A stretch of 64,000 nt of DNA, from NCBI GenBank assembly GCA_033762315.1, contig JANRLS010000148.1:1-64000 (forward strand), given 5' to 3'. The notes beneath the pieces were generated by a model that made no database searches, had not been told where the DNA came from, and was given only the letters and a program-made list of their open reading frames with translations. This stretch comes from CAYLLN01 sp033762315. Lineage in GTDB: Bacteria > Planctomycetota > Planctomycetia > Pirellulales > Pirellulaceae. Position numbers and translations under genes: made by a program. Position 1 is the first letter of the stretch, and each line of letters opens with the position of its first letter. Below, piece after piece: positions 53,859 through 62,818 of this stretch.

Positions 53859-54641
53859 TTATTTTTTCTCGAAGCGGGCCATTAAGTTGCTGGCCGTGGT
53901 GCCCACATCCATGGTCAGCCAGGTCAGGCGGTTCTTGAACAAGGCGAAGGCGATAATCGCGGGAATGGCGAGCACGAGGCCGACGAGCGTCGTAATAAGG
54001 GCCATCGAAATACCTTCGGCCAGTTCCGAGGGCTTCGGGGTCGCGGTCGAGGCGGCGATGACCATGAACGACGCCACCATCCCGTCCACCGTGCCCAAGA
54101 GGCCAACCATCGGCGCGATCGAGCCGATCAGTGAAATGTAGCTCAACCGCTGTTCCAGCTTGAGGTTCTCGACTTCGCCCACCTGCCCCATCGCCTCGAC
54201 CGCCTTGTCGTAGCCCTGCTGCAGGTTTTGCATGCCGGCCGCCAGCATCTGGCTGAGCATCGAGTCGTCCCCCTTGACCAGGTCGAACGCCTCCTGAAAT
54301 TTCTTTTCGTTCAGGTTGGCCTCAAAAGCTTCGGCGATGTGCCGCGGGCAGATTGCATCGCGCCGCAGCGTGAGCAGGTTCATCACCAGCACTGCCACAA
54401 ACGTGAACGAAATGATGCCGAACGAGATCACATAGCGGATGCCCAGGGCGTTGAAGAACCAGCCCAGAAAGCTTTGCTTCTTCGGCGCTTCTTCAGCGGC
54501 GGGTTCTGCCGCGGCGTCGTCTTGGGCCACGACCACCGGGCCTGCATCGAGGGCGATGCGGGCCGCTTCCTGGCCGAGCAGCACGGCCGCGAACAGGCTC
54601 AGAATGACTAGCCATGATTTCCAATTTGCGACCCGTTGCAT
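53859..54641 (-). CDS. ExbB/TolQ/MotA-family proton channel protein
   Basis: A 260-residue protein (ATG at 54641 with GGAGAGG upstream). An N-terminal signal-like helix (SWLVILSLFAAVLLG) and an Ala/Glu-rich extension precede the first canonical helix (YVISFGIISFTFVAVLVMNL). LEQRLSYISLIGSIAPMVGL leads into LLGTVDGMV and the last two helices (ALITTLVGLVLAIPAIIAFA), the ExbB hallmarks. The extra N-terminal part is typical of planctomycete and bacteroidete ExbB. It forms the channel with the ExbD proteins downstream. Confidence 0.94.
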   Translation of the reverse strand: MQRVANWKSWLVILSLFAAVLLGQEAARIALDAGPVVVAQDDAAAEPAAEEAPKKQSFLGWFFNALGIRYVISFGIISFTFVAVLVMNLLTLRRDAICPRHIAEAFEANLNEKKFQEAFDLVKGDDSMLSQMLAAGMQNLQQGYDKAVEAMGQVGEVENLKLEQRLSYISLIGSIAPMVGLLGTVDGMVASFMVIAASTATPKPSELAEGISMALITTLVGLVLAIPAIIAFALFKNRLTWLTMDVGTTASNLMARFEKK

Positions 54642-54770
54642 GTGCCTCTCCAATTCCGAAGTGCCGAAAGTTGTGGGAAATAGCCGCCGCGAGAGAAGTT
54701 CTGGGCGACGGTGAGAATTTATTGCATCCCGACCGAAAAACTGACCCGGCCGGTTTGGGGAAGTTCCATT

Positions 54771-54791
54771 AAAACACGCCGCTGGGGCGTG
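54771..54791 (-). terminator. Rho-independent terminator after the TPR genes
   Basis: Read on the minus strand, CACGCC and GGCGTG form a six-pair GC stem around a five-base loop and are followed by TTTT. It lies 51 bases after the stop of the short TPR gene and before the ExbB gene, so the TPR and ExbBD genes may be separate transcripts. Confidence 0.55.
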
Positions 54792-54841
54792 GTAAAGAAC
54801 CAAGATTTCAGGATTTTTGCCTTATCTAGCCGGGCGGGGGC

Positions 54842-55867
54842 TTATTCCAGCGTATTCCAAATCGTTCCCGGATACCGGTCTCGCAAGGTGTTGCGGGCCG
54901 CCACCGCCCGGTCCGACTTATTCACGTCGTTCCACAGCTTGCTCAGCCGATAGAGGGCCTCGGCATGGCAGTCGGCATCGGCGTAGAAGAGAATATCGGT
55001 GTGCAGGAAGGCCTGCAGGGCGTCCTTGGGCTTGTTGAGCTTAATGTAGCAATTGCCGAGGGCGTTGTAGCAACGGGCAAATAGCTGCGTGTCTTGCGGG
55101 TCGTTTTTGGCGATGATGTCCAGCAGCATGGCCACCCCCTGATCGGGCTGGCCGGTTTCGCCCAGACAGAGACCTTTGCCCACCGCAGCCAGCAGCTTCT
55201 GTTGATTGGCTTCCGCGGAGGTTTGCGGATTGGAAAGTACCGCCTCGTAGCTCTGCAGCGCGCCGGCGAAATCCTTTTGGGCCACCAGAGCACGGGCGAC
55301 GCTGTTATTGGCCCGCATCTGATAATCGGCCCAGGGGGCGGCGGCGAGACCCTTATAATACTTGGCTGCGTCCGCGAATTTTCCGTCAGCAATGGCGAGA
55401 TCGCCTAGAATTTCGGCCGCTTCGTAGAAGTGGTGGCTGTTGGCGTTCCCGCGAACCCAGTTCAAAAGGTCGGTGGCGGCTTGGGCCTTGTTCCCCCCCT
55501 CGGTCATCGCCAGGCGAGCGCCGCACAGGGCCTTGTAATATGCGATGTCGGAGTTGATTGCCGTGGTGCTGGGAGCGGCGATCTTGCCGAGCTCGGTCAG
55601 GGCCAAATTGTAGTTCTGCTGGGCGACGGCATTGCGGGCGTTGTTCAGCTCGTTGGGCTCGTCGGCGAAGGTGATGCGGGCGATTTCGTTCACCTGAAAC
55701 TGCCGCGGCACCCCCCCCATATCGACCGTGACGACGTCCTTGGTGATGGCGGTGACGGTCCCCTGCACGGGCTGGCCACCCTTGTTGGAAAAGACCTTAT
55801 CGAGTTGGCCATAGGCCGGCGAGGCGGCACAGGCCAGAAACGCGAAAATCGCAAGCCGCTTGAACAT
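54842..55867 (-). CDS. Exported TPR protein with N-terminal SH3-like segment
   Basis: A 341-residue protein (ATG at 55867) with signal peptide MFKRLAIFAFLACAASPAYG. Residues 30-65 (QGTVTAITKDVVTVDMGGVP) look like a small beta-barrel. From about 75 on, helical pairs such as ALTELGKIAAPSTTAINSDI and YNALGNCYIKLNKPKDALQA are tetratricopeptide repeats. It probably acts as a periplasmic scaffold. It follows the large TPR gene by 75 bases. Confidence 0.85.
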   Translation of the reverse strand: MFKRLAIFAFLACAASPAYGQLDKVFSNKGGQPVQGTVTAITKDVVTVDMGGVPRQFQVNEIARITFADEPNELNNARNAVAQQNYNLALTELGKIAAPSTTAINSDIAYYKALCGARLAMTEGGNKAQAATDLLNWVRGNANSHHFYEAAEILGDLAIADGKFADAAKYYKGLAAAPWADYQMRANNSVARALVAQKDFAGALQSYEAVLSNPQTSAEANQQKLLAAVGKGLCLGETGQPDQGVAMLLDIIAKNDPQDTQLFARCYNALGNCYIKLNKPKDALQAFLHTDILFYADADCHAEALYRLSKLWNDVNKSDRAVAARNTLRDRYPGTIWNTLE

Positions 55868-55942
55868 CGGACGAAACTCCTCAAGGTGTTTTGGTTGGTG
55901 CCGCGGCAAATCGGCGGCGGTGCTATCGAGAGAGGGAAAGGG

Positions 55943-58900
55943 TTACTTCTGAGCCGTCGTGGCGGTGGTTTTGGGAGTCCCCGTGGCGGCCGCCTTGGGA
56001 GCGGTGCCGGTGGCCGGCGGGGGTGTGGTCCCCGATGCCGCCGGGGCGGGCGCTTCGGCATTGACCTTGAGGGCCGAAAGGCCGAGCGGCCGCTCGCCGA
56101 GGGCCTTTTGCACGTTTTTGAGCAGCGTGTCGTATTGGACGCGCCACTTCTCGCCGCCGAGATCGGAATAGAGCCCAGCGGTGATCGAAATGTCGCGCTG
56201 GGCATATTGCAGCGTCTTGGTCTTCTCGGCGGGAGTCGCTTCCGAAAGGGCCCAGTTGTAACGGCAGAGAGCGAGGTTGAACCGAGCTTCGTGGAACTGG
56301 TCCTTATATTCCGGCTTGCCGGAGGTGATGCGGGCGATTTCGCCCCAGCCCCAGATAACGTTTTTCCCTTTCTTGGCCGGATCGGGGTTGGTCTTATCGG
56401 GGCGAGCGCCGAGCATGGCGCTCCGATAATAGGTGATCTTATCGGTCCCCTTCACAAGACTGGCCCAATCCTGATAGGTGCGAGCCGCTTCGATCTGCAC
56501 GGGAAGCATGAACGGTGTTTTCTTCAGGATCGTCTCGAAGCCGTTCATCGCGCCGACATAGTCCCCCTTGCTGCGCGTGGTGCGGGCCAGTTGCAACTGC
56601 AGCTGCGTCGCCATCGGTGCCGAGAGGAAGCCAGGCTGCTTGGTTCCCTTATCCAGAATCTTCTGATAAGTAGCGACGGCGCTATCGAAATAACCCTTGG
56701 CCTCGGGTGGAGCGACCCCCTTGCTTCCCGTGAGGAAGCTCTCGCCCATGCCGCGATACGTTTCGGCCACCCAGTTGAGAATGTTCAGCTCGGTCGCCTC
56801 GCTGGCGACCTGGCTGAGGAACGCCTCGAAGCCCTTCCCCAGGCCGACCTTCACCCCCGCATCGGCAATTTCCATCTGCCGCTGCAAGTCGCGGGCAAGG
56901 CTGACATAGATCGAGACGAGTTTGGTCGCGCCGTCTGACGTCGCCCCCATATAGGTTTTCAGTTCTTCCATCACCTGCTTGGCTTTGGCGACGGTAGCCG
57001 AGGAATCGGTGCCTGCCTCGGCCAGTGACGAGATATACGCCCGCAGGGCGGTTTTATAGGTCTCCTCCGCGAAGCCGGGCTTTTCCGTGGTCGAATCCTT
57101 GGCGCGAACAAGCGTCAGCACGCCGATTTTCGGCTCTTCCATCAGGACGACCGCCTTGCTCGCCTCGCCGGTATCGACGTAAATCTGCACCAGCGAGAGG
57201 ACGGCGGTGGCCATGATCTGGCTCGCTTCGTTGCGGGCCTTCATGCCATCGACCCCCTTAATCAGGGTCTCTTTGGCCTGCTTTTTCAGCTCCTCGAGCT
57301 CGGCCTTGCGGGCGGCCAGATCGACCCCCTCGGGCATTTGCACCGTGCCGTTTTCCCAATCCCGAATTTGCCGGCTGTTTTCCAAATAGCTGGCCCAGAG
57401 AGCCTGCCCCGTTTTCAGTTCGGCACCACTGCGGTGCGGCGAATCGACCGGAATCTGATTGAGATAAACCTGGGCCTCTTTGAGCTTCTTTTCCTTGATC
57501 ATGAAAGGAATGAGGGTGTTGCGGGCCTCTTCCGCTTCGACCTCGTTCGGCCACTTCTCGGTGATATAGCTGCAAATGCCGATGATCTTGCCCGATTCAA
57601 AATCTTTATTGTCGGTCTGGTTTTCGGTATAGAGCTTGAGGAAGCTGGCCATCACGATTTTGGCACAGGCCCGGGCACCCTGACTGTCGGGATAGCGATG
57701 GGCGATGAACTCGCCAATCACGCCGGCGTCGTGATAATTCCCCTCGGAATAGAGCAGGTAGCAAAGCAAGTAGCGGATGAGATTGACGTCGTTGACGTCG
57801 GTCTCTTTATCGACGAACTTGAGCGCGGCGCGGCAATATTGCAAGGCGTCGGCCTGCCCCGTTTTGGCGGTTTCCTTGGCCTCGGCCAGTTGCTTTTCCA
57901 TTTCGGCCTTTTGAGCCTGGTCCTTCTCGGTTGCAATGCGGGAAGGAAGCGTCTTGATCAGGAGGCCCGCGGTTTGCATGGCGTCGATCGCTTCCTTGGC
58001 GGCGGTGCGGGCCTCGAGAAAGGTTTTGGGTTCGGGCTTCTTGTCGATCGCCTCGGCATCGCCGCCGGTGAACTCCGGCAAGAGCTTGCGGGCTTCGTCC
58101 TGATACTCGTTGGTGAACTTGGTGACGTAAGTCACCAGCTTGCGACCGATCGTGAGCAGTTGCTTGATCTGCGGATCTTTCGGATTTTTCTTGGCGAGCT
58201 CGTCGGCGTACGACTTGCAAGCCTTGGCGACCTCCATCCGCAGCCCCATCATTTCATCGGTCTTGTCTTCGTCGGGGCGGGCATTGAGCGTCAGTGGCTC
58301 GGCCTTGCTGACCGTTTCGAGAAAGAGCCCTTGAGCCGCCCACGACTTGACGGCCAGGCACATCACCTTGAACTCAAGGGTGCGGAATTCCTCGACCTTT
58401 TCGTCGTTTTGCATCAATTCATTGAAGATCGCCGAGGCCTCCTTGTGCTTGGCCAGCTTTTGCAGGCAGCGCCCCTGATACATGCGGGCATAAAGACCGG
58501 CGAGGCGCGTTCGATATTTTTCGTACACATCCTTGTAGGCGGCGGTGGCGGCATTCAGGGCGTCGGTCCAAGGCTTCGAGCCCTTGTCCATCGTCTCGAC
58601 CATTTCTTCCTGCGTGGCGGCGATGAGCAGTTGCGCTTGGAGATACTCGGTGCGGAAGCTGTCGCGTTCGGCGATTCGCTTTTCGTCCTTCTTGGGGTCC
58701 ATCGCGGCGGGATAGCTTTGCAGCCGCTGGCCGACTTCTTGAATCAGCTCTTCGAAGACTTTGACCGCCTCTTGATAGAGAGCCCGGGCGTCGTTTTGCA
58801 GGGTGGTCTTGTCGGCGGGGGTCGCTTTTTTGGCCCGTTCGACCTTATACCGGGCTCGCTCGACGATGACGTTGCCGAGTTGGCTGCGGGCCGAAATTCC

Positions 58901-59224
58901 GAGCGGGCTGCCGGCCGAGTTGGTGACGAACTGCGAGAGCACCTGCTGCCCTTCGTCGAGCTGCTTTTCGCGGAGCGTTCCGTCGCGCTGGAAACGCGCG
59001 CCGGCGACGAGCGTCACCCCCTTCTCGAACAAAATCGTCTGCTTGAAGGTGACGGGGACGGCGGGGTTTTGGGCGCAGGCGTCGAGATACTCGAGCGCGA
59101 TGTCGTGATAGCCCCTGGCCCGCAATCCTTCGAGGAAGGCTTGGGCCGGTTCGACCCCCCAAGCAACGGGCGAAAGGCCGGCGGCAACAAGCGCGACGGC
59201 CGCGGCGAAAAATTTGGGTTTCAT
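55943..59224 (-). CDS. Very large exported TPR-like protein
   Basis: A 1093-residue protein (ATG at 59224 after AGGAGC), signal peptide MKPKFFAAAVALVAAGLSPV. Almost the whole length is alpha-helical with tetratricopeptide-like repeats, for instance RMYQGRCLQKLAKHKEASAI, AQVYLNQIPVDSPHR and RTTRSKGDYVGAMNGFETIL. A Lys/Glu-rich coiled segment lies near residues 480-510 (AQKAEMEKQLAEAKETAKTG). A 35-residue Ala/Thr/Pro tail ends it. Such proteins next to ExbB-ExbD genes occur in planctomycetes; the function is unknown. Confidence 0.87.
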   Translation of the reverse strand: MKPKFFAAAVALVAAGLSPVAWGVEPAQAFLEGLRARGYHDIALEYLDACAQNPAVPVTFKQTILFEKGVTLVAGARFQRDGTLREKQLDEGQQVLSQFVTNSAGSPLGISARSQLGNVIVERARYKVERAKKATPADKTTLQNDARALYQEAVKVFEELIQEVGQRLQSYPAAMDPKKDEKRIAERDSFRTEYLQAQLLIAATQEEMVETMDKGSKPWTDALNAATAAYKDVYEKYRTRLAGLYARMYQGRCLQKLAKHKEASAIFNELMQNDEKVEEFRTLEFKVMCLAVKSWAAQGLFLETVSKAEPLTLNARPDEDKTDEMMGLRMEVAKACKSYADELAKKNPKDPQIKQLLTIGRKLVTYVTKFTNEYQDEARKLLPEFTGGDAEAIDKKPEPKTFLEARTAAKEAIDAMQTAGLLIKTLPSRIATEKDQAQKAEMEKQLAEAKETAKTGQADALQYCRAALKFVDKETDVNDVNLIRYLLCYLLYSEGNYHDAGVIGEFIAHRYPDSQGARACAKIVMASFLKLYTENQTDNKDFESGKIIGICSYITEKWPNEVEAEEARNTLIPFMIKEKKLKEAQVYLNQIPVDSPHRSGAELKTGQALWASYLENSRQIRDWENGTVQMPEGVDLAARKAELEELKKQAKETLIKGVDGMKARNEASQIMATAVLSLVQIYVDTGEASKAVVLMEEPKIGVLTLVRAKDSTTEKPGFAEETYKTALRAYISSLAEAGTDSSATVAKAKQVMEELKTYMGATSDGATKLVSIYVSLARDLQRQMEIADAGVKVGLGKGFEAFLSQVASEATELNILNWVAETYRGMGESFLTGSKGVAPPEAKGYFDSAVATYQKILDKGTKQPGFLSAPMATQLQLQLARTTRSKGDYVGAMNGFETILKKTPFMLPVQIEAARTYQDWASLVKGTDKITYYRSAMLGARPDKTNPDPAKKGKNVIWGWGEIARITSGKPEYKDQFHEARFNLALCRYNWALSEATPAEKTKTLQYAQRDISITAGLYSDLGGEKWRVQYDTLLKNVQKALGERPLGLSALKVNAEAPAPAASGTTPPPATGTAPKAAATGTPKTTATTAQK

Positions 59225-59429
59225 GGCTGCTCCTAGTACGGCGGAAGAGGTCGCCTGAGCCGTAGTCATTCGCATAAGGGGGAAGTAAGTCAGGTTATCG
59301 TCGAACGAGGGCAAGTTCAACCTGCGAGCGGAATTCACAGGGGCTGAATTTGGGTGGCTGGTGTTTTGCGGCAGCAAAACTCAGTCGCCAACCGATGATT
59401 GCAGGTTGAGGGCGGCGCGCAACCCCTCT

Positions 59430-61589
59430 CTATTTCGCACCCCCACGAGTCATGGTTCGGACCAGATCCAAAAGTCGCTGAAACTCAGCCCGCTCGCGCA
59501 ATTGCGGATGAGCCTGCTTGGCGGTGGCGAGCACCTCCCCCAGGCCGCTGGCGGCGGAGACAACGCCGATTTCGCGCAAGGCGGCGGGGGTGCCGCGCAG
59601 CTCGTCGGCAACTTGCGCGGCCAGGCTGGCTTGTTGCAGCGAAATGGCAGCTTCGCCGAAGGTCGGGGCGAATTGCAGCCGGCTGAGACGCTGCCGGACC
59701 GTTTGCAATTGGCCGGCGGCATCGTGCCAGGTCAGTTCGGCGGTGCCGAGATCGTCCACATCGGCGGGCTGAAACCACAGCTGCACGAGGGCGGTGGCCG
59801 CTTCGCCGGCGGCAAACTGAGCCTCGACGGCCGCGGGGGTGATTTCGGCCAGGGCGCTCGCCTCGTGCCCGATCAGCCGATAAGCGGCCACGGCTTTGGG
59901 ATTGAACCGCAGGGTGAGCCGGGCCTCGGCCGCGATGACCGGGCTGGTGCCGGCGAGCGCTTCAAGCAAGGCCCAACTCAGCTCGCGCGGCGTGCGGACC
60001 GGCAACACATGCCCCGCCAATTGCCCCGCCAGCTCAACCAGGACCGCATCGGGCTCGGCATGATCGGCCAAATCGAGCACATCGAGTCGCACCCCCGCCT
60101 CGCCGGCACTGGCGAGCAAGTCGCGCACCTGGGCCAGCGTTTCGGCGGGCATTTCGGCCGGGCTATCGGTGATCAGGACCAGCCGCTTGGCGGTGGGGAG
60201 AGGCAAATCGGCCGCCATCGCCAGGGCAGCACCGCGCTGCAGGCCGCCGGCGAGGTTGGTGCCGCCGCGCGGAGCGAGCGAGCCAACAAGCTGGCGGAGC
60301 GACGGAGCATCGGCCCGGCTGGCAAGCTCGATACAGTGGATGATTTCTTCCTGAAAGACGACCAGGGAGAGGCGATCGTCGGTGCCGAGCTGCGCGACCA
60401 GCCGCGACAGCCCTTGCTGCACCATTTCGAGGCGGCCGCCGCGAGCCATGCTATGCGACAGATCGAGGGCGACGACGAGATGCGTCCCGCGCTGCACGCG
60501 AGTCGCAAGCGGCCCCGCCTGCACGCCGATTTGCACCAGACCCGTGCCGGCCGGGCCAAACGGAGCGGGGCCGGCGGCAGTGCGCAAGGCCAGCTTGCCG
60601 GCCGGAGCGGGGGCGAAGCGATAGTCCATCGCGGCAAGGAAATCTTCGGTTCGCAAGTCGGCGGCGGGGAGCGCTCGTCCTTCGGCCATGGCCCGACCGA
60701 GACGGGCGAGAACATCGCTCTCCGTAACGAGCGGCACGGCAAGCGCGGCGAGTTGCGGATTCGCGGCGGGCGAAATCGGCGGAAAAACGCGATGCTTGAG
60801 GAAGAAACCTCGGTCGTAACCCCGCACCAATGGCGGCGCGATGCCGGTGGCTCGCGGCAGGAGGGGCATTTCGAGGTCGGGCATTCGGTCGTCCGCCGAG
60901 TGAGGCGAGCCGAGGATGCCATAGCGGAGAATGACGACATCCTCCATCGGGCGCAGGCCGCCAGCGACGAGGCTCGTCCACTGTGTGACCGGCCCGGCGG
61001 CGGGAAGCGGGGCAACATCGGGCTCCCCGATGGCCGGCGGCGCGAGCAGGCCGGCCGAATTGGGCGTAAACGAGGCATCTCCCTCGGGCGTTTCCAGAGG
61101 GAGCGGGTCGAGCGAGACTTGCATGGCGACCGGCGGGCTGGCGGCCAATTCGGCTACTAACGGCAGCGGACCGTTATAGAGGATGGCGATTTCAGATTCA
61201 TCATTCGGCGGCTGATACACCGAACGGACGATCGAGCCGGCAAAACCGGCCAGGGCAAGCGAAAGCGAGCAAAACCAGAGCGCCGCCAGGGCGAGCCGCG
61301 CCACCTGCCGGGCGACGCGGGCCAAGCGCTGGCGCGGCGTGGCCAGGCGAAGCATGGGCAAAAGGGTCAGCGGCGGAGCGAGGCTCGTGAGCGCTTCTTC
61401 GACCGCCAGATCGGCCGGAATATCGTGCAGCCGGGCCCCGAGCGACTCCGGCATGACAATGCCACGGAGGCGAGCATCGAGCTGGTCGTCCGAAGGCGCG
61501 ACAAGGGCCAAAATGCGCTCGGCGAGTCCGGCGGGAACCGGCACGCTGCGCAGTTGGTCATCGAGCGAATTGTCGGACGAAGGAAACAC
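59430..61589 (-). CDS. Membrane-anchored von Willebrand A domain protein
   Basis: A 719-residue protein with a GTG start at 61589. The cytoplasmic N-terminus (1-95) contains two similar motifs, LDDQLRSVPVPAGLAERI (9-26) and LDARLRGIVMPESLGARL (37-54). One membrane helix lies at about 98-120. The VWA domain, from about 368 to 540, has a complete MIDAS set: ALDLSHSM (D376), RGGTNLAGG and ITDSPAEM. A C-terminal domain of the YfbK type follows. The ECF sigma gene lies just upstream on the same strand, so the N-terminal tail may act as an anti-sigma element. That is inference. Confidence 0.85.
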   Translation of the reverse strand: MFPSSDNSLDDQLRSVPVPAGLAERILALVAPSDDQLDARLRGIVMPESLGARLHDIPADLAVEEALTSLAPPLTLLPMLRLATPRQRLARVARQVARLALAALWFCSLSLALAGFAGSIVRSVYQPPNDESEIAILYNGPLPLVAELAASPPVAMQVSLDPLPLETPEGDASFTPNSAGLLAPPAIGEPDVAPLPAAGPVTQWTSLVAGGLRPMEDVVILRYGILGSPHSADDRMPDLEMPLLPRATGIAPPLVRGYDRGFFLKHRVFPPISPAANPQLAALAVPLVTESDVLARLGRAMAEGRALPAADLRTEDFLAAMDYRFAPAPAGKLALRTAAGPAPFGPAGTGLVQIGVQAGPLATRVQRGTHLVVALDLSHSMARGGRLEMVQQGLSRLVAQLGTDDRLSLVVFQEEIIHCIELASRADAPSLRQLVGSLAPRGGTNLAGGLQRGAALAMAADLPLPTAKRLVLITDSPAEMPAETLAQVRDLLASAGEAGVRLDVLDLADHAEPDAVLVELAGQLAGHVLPVRTPRELSWALLEALAGTSPVIAAEARLTLRFNPKAVAAYRLIGHEASALAEITPAAVEAQFAAGEAATALVQLWFQPADVDDLGTAELTWHDAAGQLQTVRQRLSRLQFAPTFGEAAISLQQASLAAQVADELRGTPAALREIGVVSAASGLGEVLATAKQAHPQLRERAEFQRLLDLVRTMTRGGAK

Positions 61590-61599
61590 GGCGGGAACT

Positions 61600-61660
61600 T
61601 AGGAATTCAGAGGGCGGATTTTAGACTTCGAGCTTCGGATTTTAAGTTTCGACGTTCGAC
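61600..61660. repeat. Dispersed intergenic repeat between sigma and VWA genes
   Basis: A 60-base AT-richer element with GCGGATTTTAGACTTCGAG and CTTCGGATTTTAAG as two similar units, then further TTCGACGTTCGAC units. The style resembles the 8140-8223 element. It fills the whole gap between the two genes. Confidence 0.55.
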
Positions 61661-61662
61661 CT

Positions 61663-62166
61663 TTACGTTTCCGTTTTGGTTGCCATGAGCACTTCGCGCA
61701 GCCGGCGCCGCGCGCGGCTCACGCGCGAGAGGACGGTGCCGAGAGGAATTTCGAGCATGTGGGCCACTTCCTGGTGAGTCAGTTCGCCGACGACCACCAG
61801 CAGCAACGTCTCGCGTAGTTCGGTGGGGAGCTGAGCGAGGGCGTGCTGCATTTCGTCGGTATATTCGCGGGCCAGCGGATCGACCCCCGCCACGCCGGGT
61901 TCGTGCGGGTTGTCGGATGCCAAGGTGGGAGGGGGAGCGTGCTTCCGCCAGCGATCGACCACACGGCGGCGCAGGATCGACGCGAGCCAGGCACGATCGC
62001 CCAGACCGGGTTGATACGAGTCGCGGCTTTTCCAGGCGGAACGAAACGCCTCCTGGACCATGTCTTCGGCCTCGTGTCGATCGCCCACCAGTCGGTAGGA
62101 AATGCGATACAAGGCCGGGGCATGCTCCTCGACCAAGGTGTTGAATTCCGCCAAGGACAGCGCCAA
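61663..62166 (-). CDS. ECF-type RNA polymerase sigma factor
   Basis: A 167-residue sigma factor. No ATG is near the conserved start. A TTG at 62166 has GGGGAG seven bases upstream and gives LALSLAEFNTLVEEHAPALY; a GTG at 62181 is an alternative. Region 2 has RHEAEDMVQEAFRSAW, and region 4 has ELRETLLLVVVGELTHQEVA and IPLGTVLSRVSRARRRLRE, the helix-turn-helix for the -35 box. It should direct transcription in response to an envelope signal. The VWA gene follows on the same strand. Confidence 0.93.
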   Translation of the reverse strand: MALSLAEFNTLVEEHAPALYRISYRLVGDRHEAEDMVQEAFRSAWKSRDSYQPGLGDRAWLASILRRRVVDRWRKHAPPPTLASDNPHEPGVAGVDPLAREYTDEMQHALAQLPTELRETLLLVVVGELTHQEVAHMLEIPLGTVLSRVSRARRRLREVLMATKTET

Positions 62167-62818
62167 CGCCCGTCTCCCCACCGGCCACGCGAGCGGGATT
62201 GCCTGCCGAACTAGCCCGCCGCTGCCGGGAGGGGCATTTCGGGCAAAGCCCGAAAGTCCTTGGGATCGGCCCAAGGCCCCAGCGACTGGCCAGGTTCGAC
62301 AGAGATAGATTCGGCCCTGGCGGCGAGACTTATTCCCCGCCGCCAGGCCGCCGTATTGCATTACAGCGTAAGGAGTTGCGCGATGCAAATGGGTGGCATC
62401 GCAAACCTTGCGGTCGGAACGCGCGTCGATCGTACGCAACGGAAATCGAGAATCTGGCAATTTTGCGCAGAAAACGTTTGACAAGCCAGGCGATCACTTC
62501 CGACCGACAAGTCGCGTTGATCTTCTAAATTCAGTCGCGGTACTCAGTTTCGTAATCGATGATAGGAACACTCCAAGTGAGCACAACCGAACTTCCACCC
62601 CGCTCCGGAGTAGCTATCCTCGCTTCCTTTGGACCCGGGACCGAAAGCCCCAATCCATTCGGGGACGTACTGCGTACAATAAGTGAGAAACCGACGAGGC
62701 GATTCACCCTGACGGGGGCGTGCTAATCGCCAGTGGGGAGCCAAACGCAATATCCGCGTGGCTCGCGGGCGATTCTGATGGGGTGCGGGCACCGTGTTGG
62801 GGAGAGCGAGGCTGAACG
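62167..62818. other. Divergent intergenic region rich in hairpins
   Basis: This 652-base stretch separates the sigma gene from the right-edge gene. Near the sigma gene are three stem-loops: TTTCGGGC/GCCCGAAA (62237-62255, loop AAA), CCTTGGG/CCCAAGG (62258-62275) and CCTGGCGGCG/CGCCGCCAGG (62316-62347). Further right I see no conserved frame, tRNA or convincing promoter. An in-frame extension of the sigma gene to 62484 is open but does not look like protein. Confidence 0.55.

Noticed and set aside
57338..59236. A 632-codon open frame antisense to the large TPR gene
   Set aside because: Leucine/glycine-rich mirror translation without motif or ribosome-binding site.
62167..62484. N-terminal extension of the ECF sigma factor in the same open frame
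   Set aside because: It has no sigma similarity, covers three hairpins, and a TTG with GGGGAG upstream fits the family start.
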